Assembly: GCA_947462335.1 (NCBI GenBank)
Contig: OX381719.1
Coordinates: 68,747,534-68,811,533 of the forward strand
Reading direction: 5' to 3'
DNA: 64,000 nucleotides
Origin: Harmothoe impar
Taxonomy: Eukaryota > Annelida > Polychaeta > Phyllodocida > Polynoidae
The notes below the pieces were generated by a model. It made no database searches, had not been told where the DNA came from, and worked only from the letters and a program-made list of their open reading frames with translations. This document shows positions 13,230 through 26,300 of the stretch, piece after piece. Both the position numbers and the translations under genes were made by a program. Position 1 is the stretch's first letter. Each line of letters starts with the position of its first letter.

Positions 13230-13600
13230 TGTAGCGGGAAACGGCGGCGGCAAAAGCCGCTGGCGACGACGCCCGCGTCTGTGGCGTCTGTGACATCACC
13301 GGCCAACCCCTCCAGATTCAGTTTGTTGCAAGAGTTCCCACAGTCCAGTCGTAGTAGGTGCACCTCCGCCTTGGCCAGGGATCAGCTCCAACAAGCCATC
13401 CTCAGCTACTTCATTCCAATCTAGTTTCCGGTAGGGTGTGTTGATCACTGTATATATATATATATTTGTACCTGTTTTCCCACTGTGAAATACACTTTAT
13501 TTGGCAGCAAAGTCACCGAGTTTGTCTCTCCCTGCAGCGGCGACCATCGGGTCGTCGCTGCCCATCGTCGAGCAATATTCATCAAGATCTCACAATATTA
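13230..13600 (+). mobile_element. possible solo LTR-like segment
   Basis: A GC-rich block starting TGTAGCGGGAAACGG contains a (TA)n TATA region near 13450 and a CTTTATTTGGCAGC segment. It ends near GATCTCACAATATTAA. That layout resembles the promoter and polyadenylation region of an LTR. No second LTR, primer-binding site or target duplication was found, so the call is weak. Confidence 0.25.
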
Positions 13601-13688
13601 ACCTGTAGTCAACCTTAGTTTTCCCTTCCCTGAGGCCTTCCTGCTTCAATAGGGAGGGTGATATTTAACCCATACTATGGCCATAGTT

Positions 13689-13967
13689 AATAAATGCCCT
13701 TTGTCGTCATGATGCATAAATGCAGCCCTGACAAGTAAATCACCAGTGCCGCATTCAAGCATCAGGCTTATCCTACCGGGTTGTAACTCTAAAACAATTG
13801 TGACCCCGTTAGGGCTGCATAGTGCATTATTGCTTCATGCCTTTTGTCGTCATGATGCATGGATGCAGCCCTGGTAAGTAACTCACCACTGCTGCATTCA
13901 AGCATCAGGCTGACCCTACCGGGTTGATACACTCAAGTGTAACCCTTTAAGGGCCACATAGTGCATT
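13689..13967. repeat. two further copies of the 120-130 bp dispersed repeat
   Basis: Same family as 9500-9760. Each copy has GTCGTCATGATGCAT, TGCAGCCCTG, TGCATTCAAGCATCA and a GACCCTACCGGGTTG block. Confidence 0.6.
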
Positions 13968-16099
13968 AATACATTTCTTAGGAAGTATAACAACAACCAG
14001 AGCTTGATTTATCATGTGAAGCTTGTAGCTCTTTATTCAGCTAAATCTTTCATTATACACGACACCATTGTATCACACGGTCATCAAGAAAAAGTGAAGA
14101 GGAAAGCTGAAAAGTGTCTTTCCTCCTGTTCCACTGTATTCATGTATCCACCCATTGTGTATCTGCCATCAGAAATTGTACATAGCTCTAAAGCAGCCAA
14201 ACCTTGCGAGATAGAGATATTACCATGGGACAGTACCATCCATGGTAAACTAGGCAGTCAGAATGATTACAGCTTATGAAGTGAAACATGCGAGCGATCA
14301 CATCAAAGACTACACACTTTAATCACGCTAGTCATTACTCGTCTGTTATCACGTACATAATGTTGTGTATTCATGTCAGTGTGTAAGTATGTGGATGGTT
14401 CCATATGTGTCATGTTACAAACTGTGTGAGGGGTGACATAGATGTTGGTGTTGTATGTGTCCTGACACTGCTGTACTGTGATCCATTATCTTTGTGTTTT
14501 AATTACAAACCATCACCTCTTTTTGATTTCATGTCTTGGTATGAATAAGTGCTACAAGGAGATATGAAGAACAATACCTGGTTGTACCTTACCACCTACA
14601 GTGTGTAAACCTGGTTATATATTGTATATATATAGCTTACCACCCAACCCACCCAGACCCTGGCCATCAGGGACCCCTCCGCCATCATGACGACAACAAC
14701 ATTATCTACAGCATCCATGGAACTTTCTACAATGTGGCTAAACACGCCTGTCTTCAACGGTAACAAAGTTCCTTCCACGATCCTTCCACACGACAAGGAC
14801 TACACCAATGCCTGAGCAGTTCTGCCACACACAATCCAATCCAGTGACCAGCATTTCTGGACTTGCCCACTCACGCTCTCGCTTGTTATCTAACTCACAC
14901 AGGTTTATGTATACAGAGACACTGGGGTGTCCAGTAGGTTCAACCCAAGCAGGGACATCCAGTAATAAGGGTATCCTCTTACCCCACAATATAGGTCAAT
15001 ATGAGGGCACAATAACCACTACATAAAAGGAAATGTAGAACACTCCATGCTACATCAGGAGCTGCATATACCAATCACCCAGCTTAAGAAAAGAATAGGT
15101 GTCACAATGTTAGTTTCAGAATCACATCTTCTGTTACTATTCTTCATGGGGTTACAAGTAAGGGGAATGACAACTTTCTATAATAACCTCTCAGCTGGCA
15201 CTACTACACCAGAGAAACAATCGTAAAATATGTACAACTACGAAAACACATCGTTATCAGCTTCCACTAAAAACGACTCTATAATTAAAAACATGTCACT
15301 CAACAACTAAAGTACAGACATCATCAACGGATGTAAAGAATATCTATTGCTACATACACGATTTGCTTGGTCAGATGACCCTTGCAGCATCACTATGTGT
15401 CGTACACTTATACCTGTACCACTATGTGACTAACAATCCCCTTGTTAGTTACATAAGCCGTATTCAGCATAATTAGCACCCAGAGAGCTTGCAGATATAC
15501 CAAAGCCGTATTACTTAACAGTTTAATTGCCTCTAAATTATGAAACAGGGGGTGCTTATTGTATTGAATACGGTATACTTACAGTAATATTTCCAAGTAC
15601 AAACAAACGCTATGAAGAGGATGTACAACACACTCTCTACAACTTTATATACTTAATGTACACAAAATGTATATTTGTACATCATAAGCCGATTTTGCGT
15701 TTGAGAAAGACAGCCAAACTTACTTGTATACTCACTTTTCAGTCTCTATCACTAACCCTACTCATATCCTCCTTGTGGGGGTAGAGTGAGTAGGGAGCTT
15801 ATCATGTATCAACGTTCTGGGATAAATAGTATGCTCGTAAGCTGACAACTAATGTAAAGAGTACTCTGGGAAGATCCTATTGAAGTAATGTATGGGTTTA
15901 CACTGGGTGCCCAGTCCTATATATATAAGGTTGTGTGAATACCACAGAGTAACAGGTTATATCAATGTGTGGGTAAATGGGTTCATAGATTAACTGTCAT
16001 TTTGGTGAACTGGGATATATTCCACGTTGTGAATAATGTATATAGGAGCCATGTTATCAGGTGCCACAAGTTGCATGGCATCCATGTCATGTGTCACCA

Positions 16100-16622
16100 C
16101 CTTGGTTTAGTGGCGTCATGTGTCACCACCTTGGTTTAGCGGCGTCATGACGACGCTGCTTTAGCGGCGTCATGACGGTGCTGGTTTAGTGGCGTCGTGA
16201 CGGTGCTGGTTTAGCGGTGTCATGAGGGTGCTGGTTTAGCGGCGTCATGACAGTGCTGGTTTAGCCGGTTATGACAGTGTTAGTTTAGTGGGATCATGAC
16301 GGTGCTGGTTTAGTGGCGTCATGACGGTGCTGGGTTAGCGGTGTCATGACGGTGCTGGTTCAGCGGCGTCGTGACGGTGCTGGTTTAGTGGCGTCATGAT
16401 GGTGCTGGTTTAGCTGCGTCATGACGGCACTGGTTTAGTGGCGTTATGACAGTGTTAGTTTAGTGGGATCATGACGGTGTTAGTTTAGTGGCGTCATGAC
16501 GGTGCTGGTTTAGTGGCGTTATGACGGTGCTGGTTTAGCTGCGTCATGACGGCACTGGTTTAGTGGCGTTATGACAGTGTTAGTTTAGTGAGATCATGAC
16601 GGTGTTAGTTTAGTGGCGCGCC
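16100..16622. repeat. about 25-bp minisatellite that includes the NBR1 stop codon, roughly 20 copies
   Basis: Tandem units of the form GGTTTAGTGGCGTCATGACG plus GTGCT run from about 16100 into the last exon of NBR1. Read on the - strand, each unit contains CGCCACTAA, which is the last two sense codons and the stop codon of NBR1 (R H stop). The gene end is thus the first unit of the array. Confidence 0.85.
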
Positions 16623-16924
16623 TGGTGCCAGTCGTTGTCCTGGCTGCTGACTAACTCCTGTACCACCTTCTGCACGTCCTGCCCGTGTTTCTGCAGCAGC
16701 TGCTGGTTCAGCTGCCGGTTAGCAAACCCCATCTCCACCAGCTGCTGCATGGGGCTGCTCTCTGCCACAGGCACCTCCACCACCGACGGGGGCAGCTCCG
16801 CCGGCTGGGGCGGTGTCCACGTCTGCTCCGGGGGGCTCCATGTCTCCTTGGGCAGGGTGAAGTCCTGTTTGGGAGGCGTCCACTTCTGCTGGGGCGGCTT
16901 CCAGGTAGACTTAGGGGGCACGTA
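16610..16924 (-). CDS. NBR1: NBR1 exon 19: W-x-PP repeats and C-terminal UBA
   Basis: The exon opens YVPPKSTWKPPQQKWTPP and repeats the W-(K/T/S)-PP pattern four times. A UBA domain follows: LVEMGFANRQLNQQLLQKHG and VQKVVQELV, ending NDWHQARH then TAA. The MGF loop and the helix-3 leucines are intact, so ubiquitin binding is expected. The stop codon lies inside the first unit of a minisatellite. Confidence 0.93.
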   Translation of the reverse strand, partial: YVPPKSTWKPPQQKWTPPKQDFTLPKETWSPPEQTWTPPQPAELPPSVVEVPVAESSPMQQLVEMGFANRQLNQQLLQKHGQDVQKVVQELVSSQDNDWHQARH

Positions 16925-19900
16925 CTGAAACATGCAGCACAATGTTAGACAACAGTAAATGTGTAATACATGAACTGTAAGGTTTGTCTATGCAGTTTGA
17001 CATAAAAGCGAAATATGCCAAATGAACTTGTATTAAGCAGAAACTTGTATAACTAAAATCAGGGGTTCTGAAGTTGAATGTATTGATAAATGTAATATAG
17101 AGTGTTTAGGTTGGCTGACCTGGTTGTTGGCCTGAAGTTGATTATGTGTTAATGTAATATAGAGTGCTTTATAACTTTAGGTTGGCTGTCCTGGTTGTTG
17201 GCCTGAAGTTGACTATGTGTTAATTAATGTAATATAAGAGTGTTTCTGTTGGCTGACCTGGTTGTTGGCCTGTAGGGTGTGGAACACGTCCTTGGCTGTG
17301 GTGTAGGCGGTGGCTGCAGCCTGCGAGGCTACACCCAGAGCCGCAGTCATCAGGCTGGACGCCAGCACGGTGGGGCTGAAACAACAACATCAAGGTTACT
17401 TTATATCAAACAATGTCATCTGTGAGACTTGTAAACAGAATGTGGTCATCACTTATTGGATTGTCTGTGAGACTTGTACCCAGAATGTTGTCATCACTTA
17501 TTGGGTAATCTGTGAGACTTGTACCCAGAATGTTGTCATCACTTATTGGGTAATCTGTGAGACTTGTACCCAGAATGTTGTCATCACTTATTGGGTACAG
17601 GAACATGAACTAGGACTGGTGGACAGTAACATGTGATGGTGGATACAGCTGTTGGTGCCTACCTGGGTGGGGTGCCTGGCTGGCTGCCTGGCTGTGATGA
17701 GGTGCCTTGTTTGATGGGGATACTTGCTACACTGGGTCTCTGCGCTGGCTCCTCCTGCCTGTCTAGGTGGATGGGGTTGGCGGCAGTGGCTCCCTCCTCC
17801 TCCTCCTGTGTGAGGTCCACCACAGCCACACCCGGGGGGGCCATACCCAGGGGGGAGGGGGCGGCCTGCAGGTTCAGGGTGTCTGTGCTGCTCTCTGGGG
17901 TGGTGGGCACGCTGTTAGCATTCTCGTCTGTCAGCACCTCCACCACCGGGGGGGCGTCCTGGTCGCTGCACGGAGGGGCGGCCTGCTCCCTCACCACCTC
18001 CACCACCACCAGGGCCTCGGCCTCAGCTGTACTCTCTGCTCCCACCGCCTCCTTCACACCTACACATGGGGGAATCAAGATCTCACATCAGTGTGGGGAA
18101 TAAAGCACCCACATCAGTGTGGGGAATAAAGCACTCATGTCAGTGTGGGGGATGAAGCACTCACATCAGTGTGGGGAATGAAGCACTCACATCAGTGTAG
18201 GGAATAAAGCACTCACATCAGTGTGGGGAATGAAGCACTCACATCAGTGTGGGGAATAAAGCACTCAAATCAGTGTGGGGAATGAAGCACTCACATCAGG
18301 GTGGGGAATAAAGCACTCACATCAGTGTGGGGAATGAAGCACTCACATCAGTGTGGGGAATAAAGCACTCACATCAGTGTGGGGAATGAAGCACTCACAT
18401 CAGTGTGGGGAATAAAGCACTCACATCAGTGTGGGGAATGAAGCTCTCAAATCAACCAGCTCTGAAAAAGTACTCCCTGAGGGGGAGCAGTAAACAAGAC
18501 TCATTCTCTGGGGGGACATCTCTCAAGCTACTTAGTACTCTACAAGGTTGCTCTCTGGGGGGCATCTCAATAAGTACTGATTACTCTGTAAGACTAACTC
18601 TTTGTGCGGGGGGGGGGGGGACATCTCCATAGGTACTAAATAAGACTCATTCTCTGTTGAGGGCATCCCCATAGGTACGAGACAAGACTCACTCTCTGTG
18701 GGGGGCATCTCAAAGGCGAGGAGGCTGACGTCGTCGAGGGTGTCCTCCTTGGTCATGTCTACCACCTCCATGCTGTTCTTGTCATCAGCAGTCAGGGTGT
18801 CGGGGACCAGGGACGGAGTGTCCAGACTCTTAGAGGCTGTCAGGATGTCATCCACCGTCTTCTGCACCTCCTCTGTTGTAGGCAACAAAACCACATCTAT
18901 TGTGAACCACATCAAAGGTGAAGGCATAGACAACTACCTAGATCAAGAAGTACTGTCAGCATTAGCTTAATGTATCGCAGAGAATCTGTTACATCATTAC
19001 AACAAACTCACATCAGGTTACATTGTCAGGAAGATAACTAAGGGGAGCAGGTTAACAGCCGGTACTAGTGTTGACTTACCGCGGGTGAGCACGATGCTGG
19101 TGGTGGAGGCAGACAGGGGGCGGCTGGGGTTGAAGCAGTCAGGAAGTGGCACAATGTAAAAGTCACTCTCACTGTCGTCATTAGAGTCCTCGCTACACGT
19201 GCTGATGGTCTCCAGGTCCTCAAAGTGGTCTGTAAATACACAATCTTCTGTTCTTAAACTACAGACTATAATGTTGTATTACAGATCTAGCTGCTGTGAG
19301 ACTGCATTAGAGTTATGTGTATTGCAAGGTGGCACACTTACTACTGGCCTTTTTAGCAATCTAATAAATGGGTAGTTTTGTAATGTGGGGCTTATCAAAA
19401 CAAATGTATCAAAAGGGAATTTCTTTTGACTAGATGTATCTGGTGAAACACATGGCATACCTTGTCTGAGTCCTAGCTTGGCGATGCGTTCCTGGACGAG
19501 CTCGGTCATGTGGGAGGTGCTCTCCTCAGAGGACTCGGACACTACCTCCACGCTGCTGCTGGTGGACAGGTGGCGCTCTGCTCCCTCCTCCAACTCACGG
19601 GTCGGGCTCTTAGGGGGGCTCATGGCTGTAACAGGCAGCAGGTAAAGGGTCAACTCAAGCAGAGAAAACATCCTAATGTTAAAGTGGTTGTGTGTAGGAG
19701 ACAGAGGACCTCTAGAGACTGCAGGTTATAAACAGATGGAAGCACTGCATGAGACCAGTCCAGGCAGTTTGTCAATGGTGACCAAACACATTAATGATGC
19801 CAAGATGTGTATTCTCTTAAAGAGAGAGGCTTTCAGAAAAATATACACAGATGTATCTGATATGCTTATATACTCTTAATCAAGTAGGTGATAAAAGAGA

Positions 19901-20356
19901 ATTTGGCTGATGCCCGAGTATTCTCTGTTTTCAAAAACAAACAAATATACAAAGATGTACATGATATCCATATACTGTAGACTCATGTAGCTGATCAAAG
20001 CTGCCTGTTTCAATTGGTATTACCATACACAAATACAGAAACACACAGCCTACGTACCCATGGGTGTGTTGGTCGGGGTGGCTGTCTGAGACACTTTGGG
20101 TGTGTTACGGTCACGGATGTCCAGCATCTCAAAGGACAGGATGTCCTGTGCACTGAGGAGGTCGACCTCTGCGGCAGACTTGGGCTCCTTGGATGGGGCG
20201 GCTGAGGTGTGTGCCATCATGTCCTCCACCATGAGCTCATCATCCTCCTCCTGGTGCCGTGTGGCTGCCTGCTCCTCCTCCTCCCCTGGTACCTGGGTGT
20301 TGATGTGTGGGAGGAGCAGGGGGGTGGGTGCCTCCTCACACACCACCACCACCTCC

Positions 20357-20395
<39 letters not shown>

Positions 20396-23300
20396 ACCTC
20401 CTGCTGCACCTGCACCTCCTGCAGGCTGCCCTCTGCCTCCTCTCCCGCCTCCTGCCGAGGCCGCACCACGATGATGCTGCACCACACACGGTGCCCGAAA
20501 CGTGCCTTCTTGTGGCACATGCGCCAGTGGCTCTGGTACACACCTGGTGATTGGAATAAATGTACTTGGTATTATACAATGTGCTATACTATGTTTTATA
20601 TGGTGTGAAAAACATTTATCATATTGAGATATATTGTATATTTGATGTATTTCAATACATTTGTGGCTTTATCAACAATTCTAAGACAAAGCCCCCTCTT
20701 TGAGACCACTGTAATAATGTATGATATGTACCCTGTATAAACAATATAGATGACATGATATTTGACACATTTCAATACTTGTGTCTTCATAAAGCATTAT
20801 TCTAACAGAAAGCTTCCCTTTTAGACCACTGTAATGAGTAGATGACTGGTGTACATACCAGGCTCAGAGGGAGTGATGAGCTCAACACTGGCGGTGCAGG
20901 TCTCGTTTGGAGCAGTGGGCGCCACGTCCACTTCTGAGGCTACCACCGGGATGTTACCCCACATCAACGACAGCTGCAAAACACATTGTACCATGGTTGT
21001 ACGAATAGACTGTATATGGCAATGTATGCTAACTTATGTTGAAGTATGTTAAGATGTACCATGGTGTTTCTGTCGCAGCTGTGTTCTGTGCTAATTCATG
21101 TTAATGTATGCTAATTCATGTTAATGTATGCTAATTTATGTTAGTTTATGATGTTAATGTGTACCTTGGTGTTGCTGTCCCAGCTGCAGAGCCCGGTGTT
21201 CTTCATGACCCAGCGTTTGGTGATGGGGCGGTCTGGCACCACACGTGACCCGTCAGGGAAGTTCTCATCCTCCACAAACTCTGCATCCATCCGTCTACAC
21301 AGGGACAAAAACAACATTAGATATCAGTATCCAACCGTCTACAGAGGAGCAGAAAGACTAGATTAACTTCAGGGCCTGGATTGTAAAAACTAAAAGAGAA
21401 TACTTGAAAAGCCTGAGATCAATGTCAATATCAATGGCTGGCGTGTATAGCTTCCCAATATGGATAATTTATCAATCACCAAATAAAAATATGTAAATGT
21501 GTGTACAGAGATAGTTATAGAGTGCATATCAGTGTCCTTGCCAAGAACTCCTTGGGACTTGAATGAATAGTGAACAGAGAACTGGAACTGGTAGGCCCTG
21601 AGGGTGTGTATTAAACAATTGTAAATGTGTTTAGACTTACTGGCAGCCTTTGACGTGGGACATGTCTAGTTTCTCCTTCTTGCTGGGTGTGTCACGGTGC
21701 ACCTCATGTCTACGTTTCAGCTTCTCCTCACGACGTTTCTGCTTCTCCTCGTGCTTCTCTCCACGTCGTCGGTGCTTCTCATGTTTACGTAGGATCTTCT
21801 CCTCCAGCCTATTGTCAGTCCCACAAAGCACAAACAAGTCATGTGTTCAATATAAGTACAACTGTGTTTTATATACAATCATAACTGTGTTTAGAATGTT
21901 ATATTGTGTAAGTGCGGCTGCATAATATGCTGATAACTGATCCACAAGACTATTTTCTTTAATGATGTGTATTAAAGGGTACTATTTATTTCAGTTAGTA
22001 TTAGCACCAACTAAAAGCCTATACATTAGTGAGTGCGGGTTGCACCTGCTAACATGTATACATTAGTGAGTGTGAGTAGAAGGGCAGGGTGGGTGCGCCT
22101 ACCTCCTGATGTCCTCCTCGGTCGGGTACAGAGGACGTTTCAGCAGCGGGGCAGGACGCCCCGTCTTCCTGCGTGCCACAGCAATGGCCGCACGACGCAG
22201 CTTGATGAAGACATGGTTCTGGTCATGAAGCTTGGTCTCTGTCACTGTAGCCTCACAGCCCTCACACAGGTCAAAGTCCTCACAGTTACTGAAGGAAACA
22301 AGTACTGAGGGTTTACTACATGTCAATTTACTAAAGGAGCACTGAGTCAGTGATTAAACCCTGCTGAATTTTGTATGCAAATGATATTGTGGAGTCAGTG
22401 CTTCTTTAAAGTAATTGAGATTCTAAGCTACATGCTCATGTATCTTAAAGATTATGTAACAGCGGGTGACACGTTCACAGACCCAAGGGTTGAGACATCA
22501 TATAGATGTAAAGTACAGGTTTTTGATGCTAATTATTCCAAGAGCACAGAGAGCAGGATGTCAGAGACCCTTGGCTGCAAGGTGCTGATCCGCCCCTGCG
22601 TATATAGTGTGTTGGCTGTGTACTCACCCACACTTGTAGCGGACGCCTGTGATGGGCAGGTCGCAGCTGTCACACACGATGCCGTAGTGCTGCACAGCTG
22701 TAATACAAGGTGGTCAGGTTTAGCTGACAATGTGTGTCATGGGCAGGTCCCAAATCATGGCACTTAGATGTGATGCTACTGTAATTAGCACTCTAACTAG
22801 CATAGAGCAAACATTCTATTATGGTAGGTTTGCTGTTAACTTTTTACAGACAGTGTAATTTCATATACTGGGGCTTTAAAGCCCTTCTACTATCATATAA
22901 CTTCGCGTATAAGCCGCAGTTAGTACGCAAGTAAGATCGATGGTGTGGTTGATAGAATCGGCATAGAGTCCAGGTGCAGCTTATATGCGAGTTTTTGCTA
23001 CTAAAGTACAGTGCTAAAAGTCACCATAATTAGACATCAATCAGATGGCCAGAGTGGCTTATAGGATCAGCCCAAAGTCGGGGTGCGGCTTATACACGAG
23101 GTTTTACAGTGCTTACCTGGGTTGGGTTGTTGTGAGGTGGCGCCGCCTGCTGCCCCGGCCGCAGCACCCACTGCTGCTGCTGCTGCTGGGTGCTGGTGGA
23201 GAGCCGCCAGCACCTGACGCACCGTCTTACGTGTCACCAGGGTGGAAATCTCCTCACACACGTCACGCTTAAACTGTCACATACATAGGCACATTACAAC

Positions 23301-26300
23301 TGTTGAACTTACGGACGCTACCTGCAATATCAATTCTAACTTTCTTTGTGTATATTAATTACCTCAAACCTAGAATGTAGGTGATATGTTGTCAATTTTC
23401 TTTCTACATGTCAACCCTGTTACAATGCAGACTATGCTGTGTCAAAGGTCTTTTGAAGTGTCAATGTTGTAAGTATTTAGAGTATGCTGTGTCAAAGGTC
23501 TTTGTAAAGGATGATAATGGATGCAGTGTGCTAAAACTCATCTTGATACATAACTTTGGCACAGTTCTTACATTCTCTGTCATAACTCTAGCAAACTTGA
23601 ATCAGTTGAAGTGTAACCTACTTTGTCCATGTATGCGTTGAACCAGGCAGGCGGGACTCCCTCTGGGATGGGACTGTCCTCAGACACTGTGCTCATCTGT
23701 CGTGCCATCTCCTCAGCCAGCTCCTTATACAGATGGTGTCCCTTACTGCTGAATGGACGACCGCCTGACGCTGCCTCCATACCCTCATCACTGTGTCAAC
23801 ATAACAGTTATATATCACCTTACTGCTGTATGGTACATGGTGCATGTATGGTACATGTATGGTACACGTATGGTACATGAATGGACGACCGCCTGACACT
23901 GCCCCTGTACCCTCATCACTGTGAAGGAGTATTAGTTGTAATGCTATGTGGTAAATAGTACAGTACAGGTTAACCCAGCCTAAGCGGGCAGTAAAGAGAG
24001 AGAAAACTTCACACTGTTGGCAAAAATTTTGATTATACTTTGTGTGCTATGCAAACCAGTTATCGGAAGGTATGCGCAAGCTTTCGTATTTTTTCATGCC
24101 CCAGGTATAAAAATCTGTGACATGATGAGATCTCATTTTTGAGTTATCATCAGATATACAAACTTTAATTGTCTTATAACTGTAAAACACATGTACTCAC
24201 GCATACTCGACCTCCCAGTGCTGGCTGGGGTTGGCCTGGTAGGTCATGGCTGTGAGGGTGGTGTCACTCAGCCCGATGACCCAGTTGTAGTTGTCGGTCC
24301 CGTTCTGGATGCGGTTCCCAACCACCTTCCACTTCTGGGTCTCTCTGTCTGCACTAAACGGCTGCAGCGTCAACCCGCTCTCTGTAATGTCAATAACACC
24401 GTCATTATTCTGTATCAACCCGCTCTCTGTCATGTCAACAACACCGTTATTACTGTGTATCAACCCGCTCTCATGTCAACTACACCTTCATTATTGTGTA
24501 TCAACCCGCTCTCTGTAATGCCAACAACACTGTCATTATTGTATGTCAACCCGCTCTCTGTCATGTCAACAACACCGTCATTATTGTGTATCAACCCGCT
24601 CTCTGTCATGTCAGCAACACTGTCATTATTGTGTATCAACCCGCTCTCTGTCATGTCAACAACACTGTCATTATTGTGTATCAACCTGCTCTCTGTCATG
24701 TCATATTATAGAAAGTCAAGTTTTCAGTATGTTATCATGTTGTTCACCCTGACCTGATTTCTAGCTCTACAACTCAGAAGCTGTGAGCTACTGATTGATT
24801 TTGTTTCATGATTAGCTGTTTGAGGTGTAAGTTAAGAGTTTCAGAGAAGTGAGGCTTTTGTATAAAAGTGAAAGGGCCTAGTGCTGGCCTACCTGTAGCG
24901 TCCAGACAAAGCCCACAGAAGTAGGAGCGTATGGTGCCGGTCTCCTCATCCTCCACAAACAGCTGGTTCTCACAGCTCCAATCGGTGACCAGCTGGCCGC
25001 GGCCGTGTTTCTGCTGCCACAGCAGGAGGCGGGTGCCGGGGGCGCGGCCCCAGCCCTCCACATCCAGCACCAGGCCTGTGGTGGAGTGTCGCAGGAAGAA
25101 GCAGCGCGCCGCCGGGGGGCTGCAGGCACACATCACACACGTCATTAACACTATATTATAGCTATAAACAAACGCGGCATTAACATCACAAAACACTCAG
25201 GTTTGACTACTTGTTTCATTCTATTCCATGCTTATCTATTGTTTCAGTATATAATAGTTATAACTAACATCCAAATTAGCTGGGTTTTCATTTTTTGAGG
25301 GGGTTTCAAGAGGGTACAGTTTTGATCTTAGTATCACTAGATAGTTTAACATTTCAATTTAAATATGGGCGACAAACTTGAGTTACTTCTATCAAATTTA
25401 TTCAGAATTCAATTTGTTTTGTTATTCCTTGTGGTCTGCTAACACGGTGTAAGAGACAACCAGGTGAAGAGTTCACGTAATATGTTACTGAGGTACACCA
25501 GGAAGTGCAGGGCTGGGGATTGGGGAGGGGGGATTCAAGAAGATGTTGAGATTTTCTAGACTCTTAAATACCATTTATAAATATTGTACTTTAATTGTCT
25601 GTAACATTTAGCGATGAACCAAATGAATCAAGATGGCGGAGTGGTTACCTGTCGGGACTGCTGACGGTGTCCTTACTGCTCTCCACCCCCTCCATGGTGA
25701 AGGAGTCGTCAGAGGAGGAGCCGGAGGAGGAGGAGGAGGTGGTGGGTGCCTCCTGGTGGTGGCTGACCTCTGGGGGCATGGCCTGCATGCTGGTCACAGG
25801 ACGGGCCATGCCCGGGTGGGCGGGGCGGCGGGGGGAGGGGTCCGGACGGGGGGAGGGGTCCGGGCGGGGGGAGGGGTCCGGACGGGGGGCTGTGATGACC
25901 GTGTAGGGACACAACAGCTTCAGCTGTAGGGTGTGTAGCTGGGAGCGCGCCACCTGCAGCAAACAAGGGTTAACAGTTAGCACAGTCTACTATTCAAGTA
26001 CCGTATTACCACAGACTACACGCATCTTGGGTATAACCCGCACCCCCAATTTAGGAAAATCCTTAGACCCATCTTTGGGTCTAAAAATTTCAATTTAAAC
26101 ACTGTTCTATAGTAATGAAAACCCTTGTATAACCCACCCCCTATATAGACATGTTTGCTTTCAAATGAAAGCTGGGTTCAGTTCGCGTACACCCAGTGGG
26201 TAGTACACTGGATTTTACGGTATTAAATGTAATTTTGATATTTATACATGACTTTTTAATATTGTATTGTGTAAATAATGTATCTTGCCTTGTATCATCT

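Larger units (their letters stand above)
9761..16090. other. intergenic region between convergent DIP2 and NBR1
   Basis: Apart from the repeats, promoter and LTR-like segment listed here, I see no conserved coding sequence. Fragments of the T-rich TTTCCGG dispersed family occur at about 12420-12530 and 13060-13170. Poly-G and (TA)n runs occur at 12727-12740 and 13450-13465. Confidence 0.5.

Noticed and set aside
18068..18447. Regular 26-bp repeats considered as a CRISPR-like array
   Set aside because: No variable spacers between units. It is an intronic minisatellite.
20096..20608. + strand ORF with poly-Cys/Leu/Ala tract
   Set aside because: Antisense of NBR1 exon 13. The homopolymer is the reverse of its CAG tract.
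24191..24757. 188-codon + strand ORF with repeated NPLSVM peptides
   Set aside because: Antisense translation of the 45-bp NBR1 intron repeat and exon 5.
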